Position numbers and translations under genes: made by a program
Shown here: positions 41,182-48,004 of the stretch, piece after piece
How positions within the stretch are numbered: the stretch's first letter is position 1
How the letters are laid out: each line of letters begins with the position of its first letter
The notes under the pieces: model-generated
What the model was told of the DNA's origin: nothing
The model's database searches: none
Seen by the model: the letters and a program-made list of their open reading frames with translations, nothing else
Source of the DNA: a bacterium
GTDB taxonomy: Bacteria > Zhuqueibacterota > QNDG01 > JAFGCO01
Direction of reading: 5' to 3'
DNA: 48,004 nt
Assembly: GCA_016930535.1 (NCBI GenBank)
Contig: JAFGGN010000029.1
Span: 1-48,004, forward strand

Positions 41182-43956
41182 ATGAGCAAACGATTTCATC
41201 GTTTCGTTCTTGTGATATGCTGTATTCCCGGCCTCGTTCTGTCTGGAAGTCCCGGTAAGATCGTCCGTCTCAGATGCGAGTATCAGATTGATCCGGTCGG
41301 TATCGGCATCCTGAAACCGAGACTGAGCTGGCAGCTTTCGACCGATGCGCGGCAAGTCAGGCAATCCGCATATCAGATTCAGGCCGCGGCGTCCGTGAAG
41401 GATCTCGAGGCTTCTGAAAATCTCCTATGGGACAGCGGCCAGGTGCTGAATGACCGGTCCGTGCATGTGGTTTACGGAGGCCCGGTGCCCGGATCCGGAA
41501 CACGGATTTTCTGGCGCGTCCGGATCTGGGATCAGGATACAACACCCTGGCCGTGGAGCGAAACAGCATTCTGGGAAACAGGCCTGCTGTCCGAAAAGGA
41601 CTGGACAGCCGAATGGATCCGGCCGGATCTGAAGGAAGATCCGGATCAATCGAATCCGTCGCCCATGCTCAGAAAGGAATTCAAAACAGGCACAGGGATC
41701 AGGAGCGCGCGTCTCTATATCACGGCCCTGGGATTGGTCGAGGCCCGGATCAACGGAAAACGCGTGGGCGATCAGGTTTTCACGCCGGGCTGGACGAGTT
41801 ATGACAACCGGATTCAGTTCCAGACCTATGATATCACGGATCTTCTCCATGAAGGAGCCAATGCAATCGGTGTGATACTGGGAGACGGCTGGTACCGCGG
41901 ACGTATGGGGTGGGAGCATGCACGCAATATATACGGCGGCAAACTGGCGCTTCTGGCCCAGATGCACATCGATTACGGGGACGGACATACGGAAAAGGTT
42001 ATGACGGACGAATCCTGGAAATCGGACACGGGCCCCATCCGGTACTCCGACATATACGACGGTGAAGCCTATGATGCGAGGCTCGAACAGGCAGGGTGGG
42101 CGGATGCCGGGTTCGACGACAGCGGCTGGAAAAAATCAGTGATCCTGGATCATCGCCATGACATACTCTGTGCCCCGCAGGGACCGCCGGTCCGGAAAAC
42201 CGAAGAGCTGCGTCCCGTTCAAATCCTCTATGCAAAGAATGAAGACAAATCAGGTATACCGATTTTCGACATGGGGCAGAACATGACGGGATGGGTCCGG
42301 CTGCGCGTCTCCGGTCCCCGGGGGACCACGGTAACATTGAGACATGCGGAGGTGCTGGACAGGTACGGCAGCCTGTACACGGACAACCTGCGTTCAGCGC
42401 AGCAGACAGTCCGGTACACGCTGAAGGGCACCGGCGAGGAGGTGTTCGAGCCCCACTTCACTTTTCAGGGATTCCGGTATGTGGCTGTGGAGGGATTGCC
42501 GGACAAACCGGACGAGGATAACATCACGGGAATCGTGATCCATTCGGACATGGAGCCTACGGGCCAATTTTCATGTTCCGACGACATGCTCAACCGGCTG
42601 GTCCGCAACATTCAGTGGGGCCAGCGCGGCAATTTTCTGGATGTGCCCACGGATTGTCCCCAGCGGGACGAGCGCATGGGCTGGACAGGCGACGCGCAGG
42701 TTTTCTGCCCGACCGCATGCTTCAACTTTAACGCGGCCGGATTTTTCACCAAATGGCTGAAGGATGTGGCCGCGGATCAGCAGTCGAGCGGGTCGGTACC
42801 CTATGTGGTGCCCAACGTGCTTTCACACGGGCAGCCCGAAGGCGCCTCCGGTGCAGCGGGATGGGCCGATGTCGCGGTCATTATTCCCTGGACACTGTAT
42901 GAAATTTACGGGGATGTCCGCATTCTGCGGGAGCAGTATGACAGCATGAAAGCCTGGGTCGAATATCAGCGGAGACGCGCGGGCGATTCATTTCTCTGGA
43001 CACAGGATTTTACATTCGGGGACTGGCTCGCGTTCAACACCACGCGGTCGGATTACCCGGGAGCGACCACGGACAAGGACCTGATCTCTTCCGCATTTTT
43101 CGCACATACGGCTGATATTCTGAGCAAAACGGCCCGGGTACTGGGGTATGTAGAAGATGCCCGGGAATACGCGGACCTGGTTGCGAAAATTCAGCATGCC
43201 TTTGCCGAAGAATACATTACATCCACCGGAAGGCTGGCCTCCAACACACAGACGGCCTACACGCTGGCACTTGCTTTCGGCCTGGTACCCGAATCCCTGC
43301 GCAAATCGGCGGCAGCGAGGCTTGCTGAGGACGTCCGGCGGTTCGGGCATATCACCACGGGCTTTCTGGGTACGCCCCTCATCTGTCACGTACTGAGTTC
43401 GAACGGATATTCGGATGAGGCATTCATGCTGCTGAACAGGAAGGAGTATCCCTCCTGGCTCTATCCTGTCACCATGGGCGCGACGACCATATGGGAGCGC
43501 TGGGACGGCATCAAGCCGGATTCCACGTTTCAGGATTCAGGCATGAATTCATTGAATCATTACGCCTACGGGGCCATTGAAGACTGGATGGTCCGGTTCA
43601 TTGCCGGCATCAATCCGGATCCGGAACAACCGGGTTATAAACATACGATTATCGCGCCGCACACGGGCGGCGGTCTGACCTCGGCGGCCGCATTGCTGGA
43701 ATCGGTTCACGGTCTTGTCCGGTCCGAATGGCGCCTGGACCGGAACAGGATGGAAGTTCGGGTGCAGGTGCCGCCGAACACCACGGCCACAATACTGCTT
43801 CCGGATGCCCGTCTGTCCGGTGTGAAGGAAAACGGCCGGCCCGTCCAAAGTGCGGAGGGGATACTGGATTGCAGGGAATCGAACGGCGATGTCCGGCTCG
43901 AAATAGGTTCCGGGCAGTACCGGTTCGTGTATCCATGGATGGATAAAGATGAGTGA
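41182..43956 (+). CDS. Exported alpha-L-rhamnosidase, glycoside hydrolase family 78
   Basis: The enzyme releases terminal alpha-L-rhamnose from plant or microbial glycans by inversion. The 924-residue product has a signal peptide (RFVLVICCIPGLVLSG) and the N-terminal Ig-like domain typical of GH78 (RLRCEYQIDPVGI then LKPRLSWQL). A galactose-binding-like domain follows (ALGLVEARINGKRVGDQVFT, GDGWYRGRMG), then the (alpha/alpha)6 barrel with the signature DCPQRDERMGWTGDAQ (E497 and D504 align with the family's active-site acids) and a C-terminal beta domain. Family and length (about 900) agree well. It probably acts in the periplasm or outside the cell. No other glycan-utilisation genes are adjacent. 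Confidence 0.92.
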   Translation: MSKRFHRFVLVICCIPGLVLSGSPGKIVRLRCEYQIDPVGIGILKPRLSWQLSTDARQVRQSAYQIQAAASVKDLEASENLLWDSGQVLNDRSVHVVYGGPVPGSGTRIFWRVRIWDQDTTPWPWSETAFWETGLLSEKDWTAEWIRPDLKEDPDQSNPSPMLRKEFKTGTGIRSARLYITALGLVEARINGKRVGDQVFTPGWTSYDNRIQFQTYDITDLLHEGANAIGVILGDGWYRGRMGWEHARNIYGGKLALLAQMHIDYGDGHTEKVMTDESWKSDTGPIRYSDIYDGEAYDARLEQAGWADAGFDDSGWKKSVILDHRHDILCAPQGPPVRKTEELRPVQILYAKNEDKSGIPIFDMGQNMTGWVRLRVSGPRGTTVTLRHAEVLDRYGSLYTDNLRSAQQTVRYTLKGTGEEVFEPHFTFQGFRYVAVEGLPDKPDEDNITGIVIHSDMEPTGQFSCSDDMLNRLVRNIQWGQRGNFLDVPTDCPQRDERMGWTGDAQVFCPTACFNFNAAGFFTKWLKDVAADQQSSGSVPYVVPNVLSHGQPEGASGAAGWADVAVIIPWTLYEIYGDVRILREQYDSMKAWVEYQRRRAGDSFLWTQDFTFGDWLAFNTTRSDYPGATTDKDLISSAFFAHTADILSKTARVLGYVEDAREYADLVAKIQHAFAEEYITSTGRLASNTQTAYTLALAFGLVPESLRKSAAARLAEDVRRFGHITTGFLGTPLICHVLSSNGYSDEAFMLLNRKEYPSWLYPVTMGATTIWERWDGIKPDSTFQDSGMNSLNHYAYGAIEDWMVRFIAGINPDPEQPGYKHTIIAPHTGGGLTSAAALLESVHGLVRSEWRLDRNRMEVRVQVPPNTTATILLPDARLSGVKENGRPVQSAEGILDCRESNGDVRLEIGSGQYRFVYPWMDKDE

Positions 43957-43974
43957 CCGGGCAGTCAGATATAT

Positions 43975-44598
43975 ATGTCAAAGGTGAAACTTCAGTTCAA
44001 ATTCTCCGTAAAGCAAAAAAATACAAAATATGGACACAGGATGACCGACAGGAAAAAACGGGTCTGCCCGGTTGAAGAGGCCGGCGGTCTCGAGGCATGG
44101 TACAGAAAATGGCTGCAGAATCCATGGAAAATACTCAGGCCGTATATTGAAGAAGGCATGACGGTTCTGGACTTCGGGTGCGGTCCCGGTTATTTTACGG
44201 TTCCCATGGCCGCGATGGCAGGACCGGATGGCATCGTGATCGCAGCGGACCTGCAGGAGGGCATGCTCGGAAAAGTGAACCGGAAAATACAGGGCACATC
44301 CCTTGAAAAACGGATCAGGCTTCACCAGTGTAAATCCGGACAAATCGGCCTGAAGGATCAGGTGGATTTTGCCCTGGCCTTTTATGTGATTCATGAATTG
44401 CCCGATCAATCGTCCTTTTTCCGGGAGCTTTCGGTGATTTTGAAAAAAGGATGCAGGGCACTCGTCATAGAACCCTCGTTTCATGTCACGAGAAAAGAAT
44501 TCGGACTCACAATCGACGCAGCGGGAGAAGCCGGACTGAAGCCCGAAAAAGGTCCGGGACTGCTGTTCAGCCGGTCCGTGCTCCTGAAAAAAGTCTGA
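43975..44598 (+). CDS. SAM-dependent methyltransferase, class I
   Basis: The 207-residue product has the class I SAM motif I, VLDFGCGPGYFTVPMA, then motif II-like VIAADLQEGMLGKV, a motif in DFALAFYVIHELPDQ and a strand ending GCRALVIEP. This resembles the UbiE/Methyltransf_11 group; the substrate is unknown. The start is uncertain: the ATG at 43975 lacks a clear ribosome site, and the in-frame ATG at 44041 would remove 22 basic residues without touching the fold. It follows the rhamnosidase by 18 bases. Confidence 0.8.
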   Translation: MSKVKLQFKFSVKQKNTKYGHRMTDRKKRVCPVEEAGGLEAWYRKWLQNPWKILRPYIEEGMTVLDFGCGPGYFTVPMAAMAGPDGIVIAADLQEGMLGKVNRKIQGTSLEKRIRLHQCKSGQIGLKDQVDFALAFYVIHELPDQSSFFRELSVILKKGCRALVIEPSFHVTRKEFGLTIDAAGEAGLKPEKGPGLLFSRSVLLKKV

Positions 44599-44754
44599 CC
44601 GGAGACATCATTATCTTCAGAAGTTTTTCTTCTTGAATACTGACCCGTCATTGATTAATTTGTCCGTGTACCGGATTTCTGCCGCATGGAGCATGCAATA
44701 CAGAACCGGTTCGCAGAACTGCGGAATTATGGATACACGGCTTTCAGGACGGGC

Positions 44755-46167
44755 ATGAAGAAGGAAAACACAATCTCGAGGATCAATGCCGGCCGCATTC
44801 GAAGGCTCAACAATGCCGGACTCCGGACAGGCCCGGTGATTTACTGGATGAGCCGGGATCAGCGGATTCATGACAACTGGGCCCTTCTGTATGCGCAGGA
44901 AAGGGCCATCGCCTTGCAGCAGCCCCTGATCGTGATATTCTGCCTTGTGCCCGGTTTTCAGGGCGCCGTCATGCGCCAGTACCGGTTTATGCTCGAAAGC
45001 CTGAAACAGGTTGCAGCAGGACTGAAAGAACTGCACATTCCGTTTTTCATGTTTTATGGATTTCCGAAAGACCATATACCGAATCTCGTCAAAGATACCG
45101 GTGCGGGACTGATCGTGGCCGATTTCGATCCGCTCAGGATCAAGCGTCAGTGGAAAACGGACGTGATCGAACGGATCGCCGCGCCTGTGCATGAGGTCGA
45201 TGCCCATAATATCGTTCCCTGCTGGATGGCCTCGCCCAAACAGGAATATGCCGCCTATACGTTCCGGCCCAAAATCCAGAGGATGCTGGATGAATTTATG
45301 GATCCGTTCGTTGAAGTGAAGCCGCATCCTTTTCATGGCAGCATGAGTCATTTTCCTGAATTCCTGCCCATCGATGCCGGCTCCGTTCAAAATGTGAACG
45401 ATACTGGACCCCATGCAACCGATTATGCATCCGGTGAGGCTGAAGCGAAACGCGTTCTTGAACGGTTCATCCGTGAAAAACTGCCATACTATGCGGCCTG
45501 GCGCAACGATCCGAACAGGGACTGCATCTCCGGACTGTCTCCGTATCTTCATTTCGGACAGATATCGGCCCAGGCCGTCGCCCTGGCAGTGTCGCGTGCC
45601 GAAACGGATCCTTCAGCCAAAGAAGCGTTTTTGGAAGAACTGATCGTACGCCGTGAACTGTCCGACAATTTCTGCCTGAACAATCCGGACTACGACAACT
45701 GGAACGGATTCCCGGAATGGGGCAAGAAAACACTGAACGAACACCGGCCGGATCCGCGTGAGGTGGTCACGCCCGGACAATTTGAAAATGCGGAAACACA
45801 TGATGCACTCTGGAACGCCTGTCAGCAGGACCTGGTCCAGGATGGTAAATTGCACGGTTATCTGCGCATGTACTGGGCCAAGAAAATTCTGGAGTGGAGC
45901 CCTTCACCCGAAGCCGCCATTGAAACGGCGATTATGCTCAATGACCGGTATTCACTCGACGGCCGGGATCCGAACGGATATACGGGAATTGCATGGTCCA
46001 TCGGAGGCGTGCATGACAGGGCATGGTTTTCCCGGCCCGTATTCGGAAAGATCAGGTATATGAGTGAACGGGGTGCCCGTTCCAAATTCGACGTGGATCA
46101 GTATATACGGTCCGTCACGGGTAACAGGCAGGGAACAACGGCGAACCGCCGTCCGGAGAAGGCATGA
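44755..46167 (+). CDS. phr: Deoxyribodipyrimidine photolyase, class II
   Basis: Photolyase uses FADH- and blue light to split cyclobutane pyrimidine dimers. The ATG at 44755 (470 residues) has AGGAC upstream; a start at 44686 would add 23 residues that do not resemble the family. Class II features are visible: RTGPVIYWMSRDQRIHDNWA at the N-terminal alpha/beta domain, RRELSDNFCLNNPDYDNWNG, and the FAD-domain end LHGYLRMYWAKKILEWS, YSLDGRDPNGYTGIAWSIGG and HDRAWFSRPVFGKIRYM. Class II enzymes occur in animals, archaea and scattered bacteria. Its stop overlaps the DUF523/DUF1722 gene by ATGA. Confidence 0.93.
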   Translation: MKKENTISRINAGRIRRLNNAGLRTGPVIYWMSRDQRIHDNWALLYAQERAIALQQPLIVIFCLVPGFQGAVMRQYRFMLESLKQVAAGLKELHIPFFMFYGFPKDHIPNLVKDTGAGLIVADFDPLRIKRQWKTDVIERIAAPVHEVDAHNIVPCWMASPKQEYAAYTFRPKIQRMLDEFMDPFVEVKPHPFHGSMSHFPEFLPIDAGSVQNVNDTGPHATDYASGEAEAKRVLERFIREKLPYYAAWRNDPNRDCISGLSPYLHFGQISAQAVALAVSRAETDPSAKEAFLEELIVRRELSDNFCLNNPDYDNWNGFPEWGKKTLNEHRPDPREVVTPGQFENAETHDALWNACQQDLVQDGKLHGYLRMYWAKKILEWSPSPEAAIETAIMLNDRYSLDGRDPNGYTGIAWSIGGVHDRAWFSRPVFGKIRYMSERGARSKFDVDQYIRSVTGNRQGTTANRRPEKA

Positions 46168-47159
46168 GTTCAGGAAAACAGGCATTGAAAGAGGGACTGA
46201 CGCCGAAGCCCGTTATCGTGGTGAGCCGCTGTCTGGGATTCGATGCTTGCCGGTACGACGGACAAACCGTTTCGGCACCGTTTATAGAAAAAATGAGCCA
46301 TGTTGTCGATTTTAAAACGGTTTGTCCTGAAGTGGAAATCGGACTGGGCGTGCCCAGGGATCCTATCCGTATCGTGATTGACGGCCATAAACGGAAACTG
46401 ATTCAGCAGGCCACAGGCAGGGATTTATCGGACGAGATGAACAATTACTGCGAACGGTTTATCGCCCGATTGGATCATGTTCACGGTTTTATACTGAAGA
46501 GCCGTTCCCCGTCATGCGGCATTCACGATGTGAAAATATACAGGGGATCCGGGCAGGCCATGCCGTCCGGGAAGGGAAGCGGATTTTTCGGAGCGGCCGT
46601 TCTCTCCAGGTTACCGGACCTGCCGGTTGAAGACGAGGGGAGGCTCAATAATTTCGCCATCCGTGAGCATTTTCTTGCTTCCGTATTTACGCTGGCACGT
46701 TTTCAGAACGTTAAATCCATTGGAACAATGCACGCTTTGACCGAATTTCATGCCCGGCACAAGCTGTTATTCCTGGCCGGTCACGAGGCAGCCTACAGGC
46801 GGTGCGGCCGGATTGCAGCGAATCACGAAACACATGATACGGACATGGTCATCCGCATGTACGAAAAGGAGATGAAACAGGTACTGAAAAAGCAGCCGAA
46901 AACCGGGACACTGATCAACACCCTGCTCCATGCATTCGGTGGCGTCTCGAAATCACTGGAACAGGCCGAAACACGTTTTTTTCTCAACACGGTCGAGGAA
47001 TACAGGGACGAGCGTATTCCGCTCAGCGCGGTCCTGCGGCTGCTCAGGTCCTATGCGATCCGTTTCAATACACGATACCTGCTGGATCAGGAATTCTTCA
47101 TGCCGTTTCCGGAATCTCTGATCGAGATTACGGATTCGGGGAAAGGAAGAACAAAATAA
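46164..47159 (+). CDS. DUF523 and DUF1722 domain protein (YbgA-like fusion)
   Basis: The 331-residue product fuses an N-terminal DUF523 domain (VVSRCLGFDACRYDGQTV, CPEVEIGLGVPRDPIRIV, LKSRSPSCGIHDVKIYRG, with conserved Cys residues) to a C-terminal DUF1722 domain (LTEFHARHKLLFLAGHEAAY and LINTLLHAFGGVSKSL). DUF1722 is the domain of E. coli YbgA, which is encoded next to phr. The ATGA overlap with the photolyase gene here repeats that pairing. A role in DNA-damage response or pyrimidine biology is suggested by context only; no biochemical function is claimed. Confidence 0.9.
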   Translation: MSSGKQALKEGLTPKPVIVVSRCLGFDACRYDGQTVSAPFIEKMSHVVDFKTVCPEVEIGLGVPRDPIRIVIDGHKRKLIQQATGRDLSDEMNNYCERFIARLDHVHGFILKSRSPSCGIHDVKIYRGSGQAMPSGKGSGFFGAAVLSRLPDLPVEDEGRLNNFAIREHFLASVFTLARFQNVKSIGTMHALTEFHARHKLLFLAGHEAAYRRCGRIAANHETHDTDMVIRMYEKEMKQVLKKQPKTGTLINTLLHAFGGVSKSLEQAETRFFLNTVEEYRDERIPLSAVLRLLRSYAIRFNTRYLLDQEFFMPFPESLIEITDSGKGRTK

Positions 47160-47164
47160 GAATT

Positions 47165-47192
47165 AAGATTAAAGAACAAAGAACAAAGAAAA
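47165..47192. repeat. Heptamer repeat, AGAACAA type, copy 3
   Basis: These 28 bases are identical to 24632-24659 (AGATTAA, then AGAACAA twice, then AGAAAA). The copy starts six bases after a stop codon. Confidence 0.7.
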
Positions 47193-47227
47193 AGATTAGA
47201 GAAAAAAGTAAAAAATGATGGTTTTAC

Positions 47228-47256
47228 TTGATTTCTTGAAATCCAGTTGCTATATT
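47228..47256 (+). promoter_or_regulatory. Promoter of the Fur-family gene
   Basis: TTGATT at 47228-47233, a 17-base spacer and TATATT at 47251-47256 form a good housekeeping promoter. The -10 hexamer directly abuts the Fur box at 47257-47275, so bound regulator would block it. Confidence 0.75.
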
Positions 47257-47275
47257 GATAATGAAAATCATTTTC
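47257..47275. promoter_or_regulatory. Fur box upstream of the Fur-family gene
   Basis: GATAATGAAAATCATTTTC matches the 19-base Fur consensus GATAATGATAATCATTATC at 17 positions. Its place directly after the -10 hexamer predicts iron-dependent autorepression. Confidence 0.85.
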
Positions 47276-47323
47276 AATAAGTGATTTTCACATGCTGAAC
47301 TAATTTTCAGGAGCCGCTTTACC

Positions 47324-47779
47324 GTGAAAGCGCATCGATGGCAAAACAGAATGCAGTGCGGGGGATTCAGAAGAACCCATCCGCGCGAACTGATCATGAA
47401 AATACTCAAGGAAACGGACAAACATCCGAGTGCGGAGGACATATACATTCAGGCCCTGAATGTCAATCCATCCATCGGGCTGACCACGGTTTACAGGACA
47501 CTGGATCTTTTCGTTCAGATCGGAGCGGTTCAGAGGTTCGATTTCGGCGACGGCAAGGCCAGATATGAGCTGACGGACAATCCCCCGGAAAAAGAGCATC
47601 ACCATCATCTGATCTGCATGAAATGCAAATCCATTGTCGATTACACGGATTTTATGAAAGAAGAGCTCGAACTCATGAAAAAAACCGAAGATGCGCTTTC
47701 CACGCAGCATCAATTCAAAATTGTTCATCACACCGTACATTTTTACGGGTATTGCAGGAAATGCATATCGCCTGAATAA
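47324..47779 (+). CDS. fur: Fur-family metal-responsive repressor
   Basis: Fur binds operator DNA when loaded with Fe2+ and represses iron-uptake genes. The 151-residue product has the winged-helix domain (FRRTHPRELIMKILKE, HPSAEDIYIQA, recognition helix TTVYRTLDLF at 54-63) and the dimerisation domain with HHHHLICMKC. Structural-zinc cysteines are C98-x2-C101 and C144-x2-C147. The GTG start at 47324 with AGGAG ten bases upstream is preferred; an ATG at residue 10 is possible. Fur boxes on both sides favour true Fur over PerR or Zur, but metal choice is not proven by sequence. Confidence 0.9.
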   Translation: MKAHRWQNRMQCGGFRRTHPRELIMKILKETDKHPSAEDIYIQALNVNPSIGLTTVYRTLDLFVQIGAVQRFDFGDGKARYELTDNPPEKEHHHHLICMKCKSIVDYTDFMKEELELMKKTEDALSTQHQFKIVHHTVHFYGYCRKCISPE

Positions 47780-47797
47780 AAAAATATACCTATAAAT

Positions 47798-47816
47798 GAA
47801 AATGATTATCATTAAC
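47798..47816. promoter_or_regulatory. Fur box upstream of the DUF5320 gene
   Basis: GAAAATGATTATCATTAAC matches the inverse Fur consensus GATAATGATTATCATTATC at 17 of 19 positions. It lies 18 bases after fur and 20 before the next start codon. Confidence 0.85.
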
Positions 47817-47835
47817 ACAAATGGAGGACATCATT

Positions 47836-48004
47836 ATGCCAAGAGGTGACAGAACAGGTCCTGCGGGGATGGGACCCATGACCGGCCGTGCTGCTGGTTT
47901 TTGCAGCGGTTATCAGGTACCCGGTTTTATGAACCGGGGATTCGGACGGGGACTTGGACGGGGATTCGGAGGTCCGTTCGGGCGCGGGTTGGGCGCCGGA
48001 TTCC
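47836..48004 (+). CDS. DUF5320-like Gly/Met/Arg-rich small protein, cut by window end
   Basis: The ATG at 47836 follows GGAGG and reads to the window end without a stop (56 codons). The start, PRGDRTGPAGMGPMTGRAAG followed by FCSGY, is the hallmark of DUF5320-type proteins, and the sequence continues as Gly-Phe-Arg-rich repeats (GRGLGRGFGGPFGRG). Such genes often lie near feoAB or genes for NifX/NifB-like iron-molybdenum cofactor proteins. The Fur box directly upstream predicts iron control. The function of the family is unknown. Confidence 0.8.
   Translation, partial: MPRGDRTGPAGMGPMTGRAAGFCSGYQVPGFMNRGFGRGLGRGFGGPFGRGLGAGF

Overview
The window looks like chromosomal DNA of an uncultivated-type Gram-negative bacterium of the FCB superphylum (KSB1, Calditrichota or Marinimicrobia-like). 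The clues are two secreted multidomain proteins with type IX-secretion-like C-terminal tails (a YPNP(F/L)NP motif followed by a short Ig-like fold ending in basic residues), several short outer-membrane barrel candidates, a LapA/LapB pair, and a meso-diaminopimelate type MurE. The exact phylum is an inference; no rRNA is present.

Layout. Bases 1-2900 hold a zinc-ribbon membrane protein, a large secreted Ig-repeat protein and gene-free DNA made largely of short tandem arrays with an 8-base period. Bases 2893-6692 (minus strand) are a tightly overlapped operon miaB > lapA > lapB > TPR/SPOR protein. Bases 6700-24620 (plus strand) are a complete dcw cluster: mraZ, rsmH, ftsL, ftsI, murE, murF, mraY, murD, ftsW, murG, a stand-alone receiver-like protein, murC, murB, ftsQ, ftsA, ftsZ. 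It is preceded by a promoter and four exactly spaced MraZ boxes, and ends in a hairpin-rich 3' region with a long terminator. Most genes overlap or nearly touch, so this is one transcription unit making lipid II precursors and the divisome.

Bases 24690-25725 hold a convergent outer-membrane barrel gene with its terminator and a tRNA-Arg(CCG) with a near-consensus promoter and a perfect terminator. Bases 25797-33704 are an accessory region: an exported S74-chaperone protein, a PEGA lipoprotein, zinc-ribbon membrane proteins, the remnant of a PIN-toxin/RHH-antitoxin pair, an AT-rich barrel gene between two copies of a double-hairpin repeat, and a cytidine deaminase overlapped with a 2TM-GAF protein.

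Bases 33775-48004 hold D-lactate dehydrogenase (with a possible coupled leader peptide and a Cys-rich tail), a polytopic membrane protein, a HAD phosphatase, a second type IX-tailed protein with a duplicated domain block, three small unknown genes, a GH78 alpha-L-rhamnosidase, a methyltransferase, a class II photolyase overlapped with a DUF523/DUF1722 gene, and a Fur-family regulator with Fur boxes on both sides, the second preceding a DUF5320 gene cut by the window end.

The observations most worth a second look are the receiver-like protein translationally coupled to murC that has lost key phosphorylation residues, the cytidine deaminase/2TM-GAF pair, the double-hairpin repeat that forms the end of an antitoxin gene and brackets an AT-rich gene, and the octamer and heptamer arrays.
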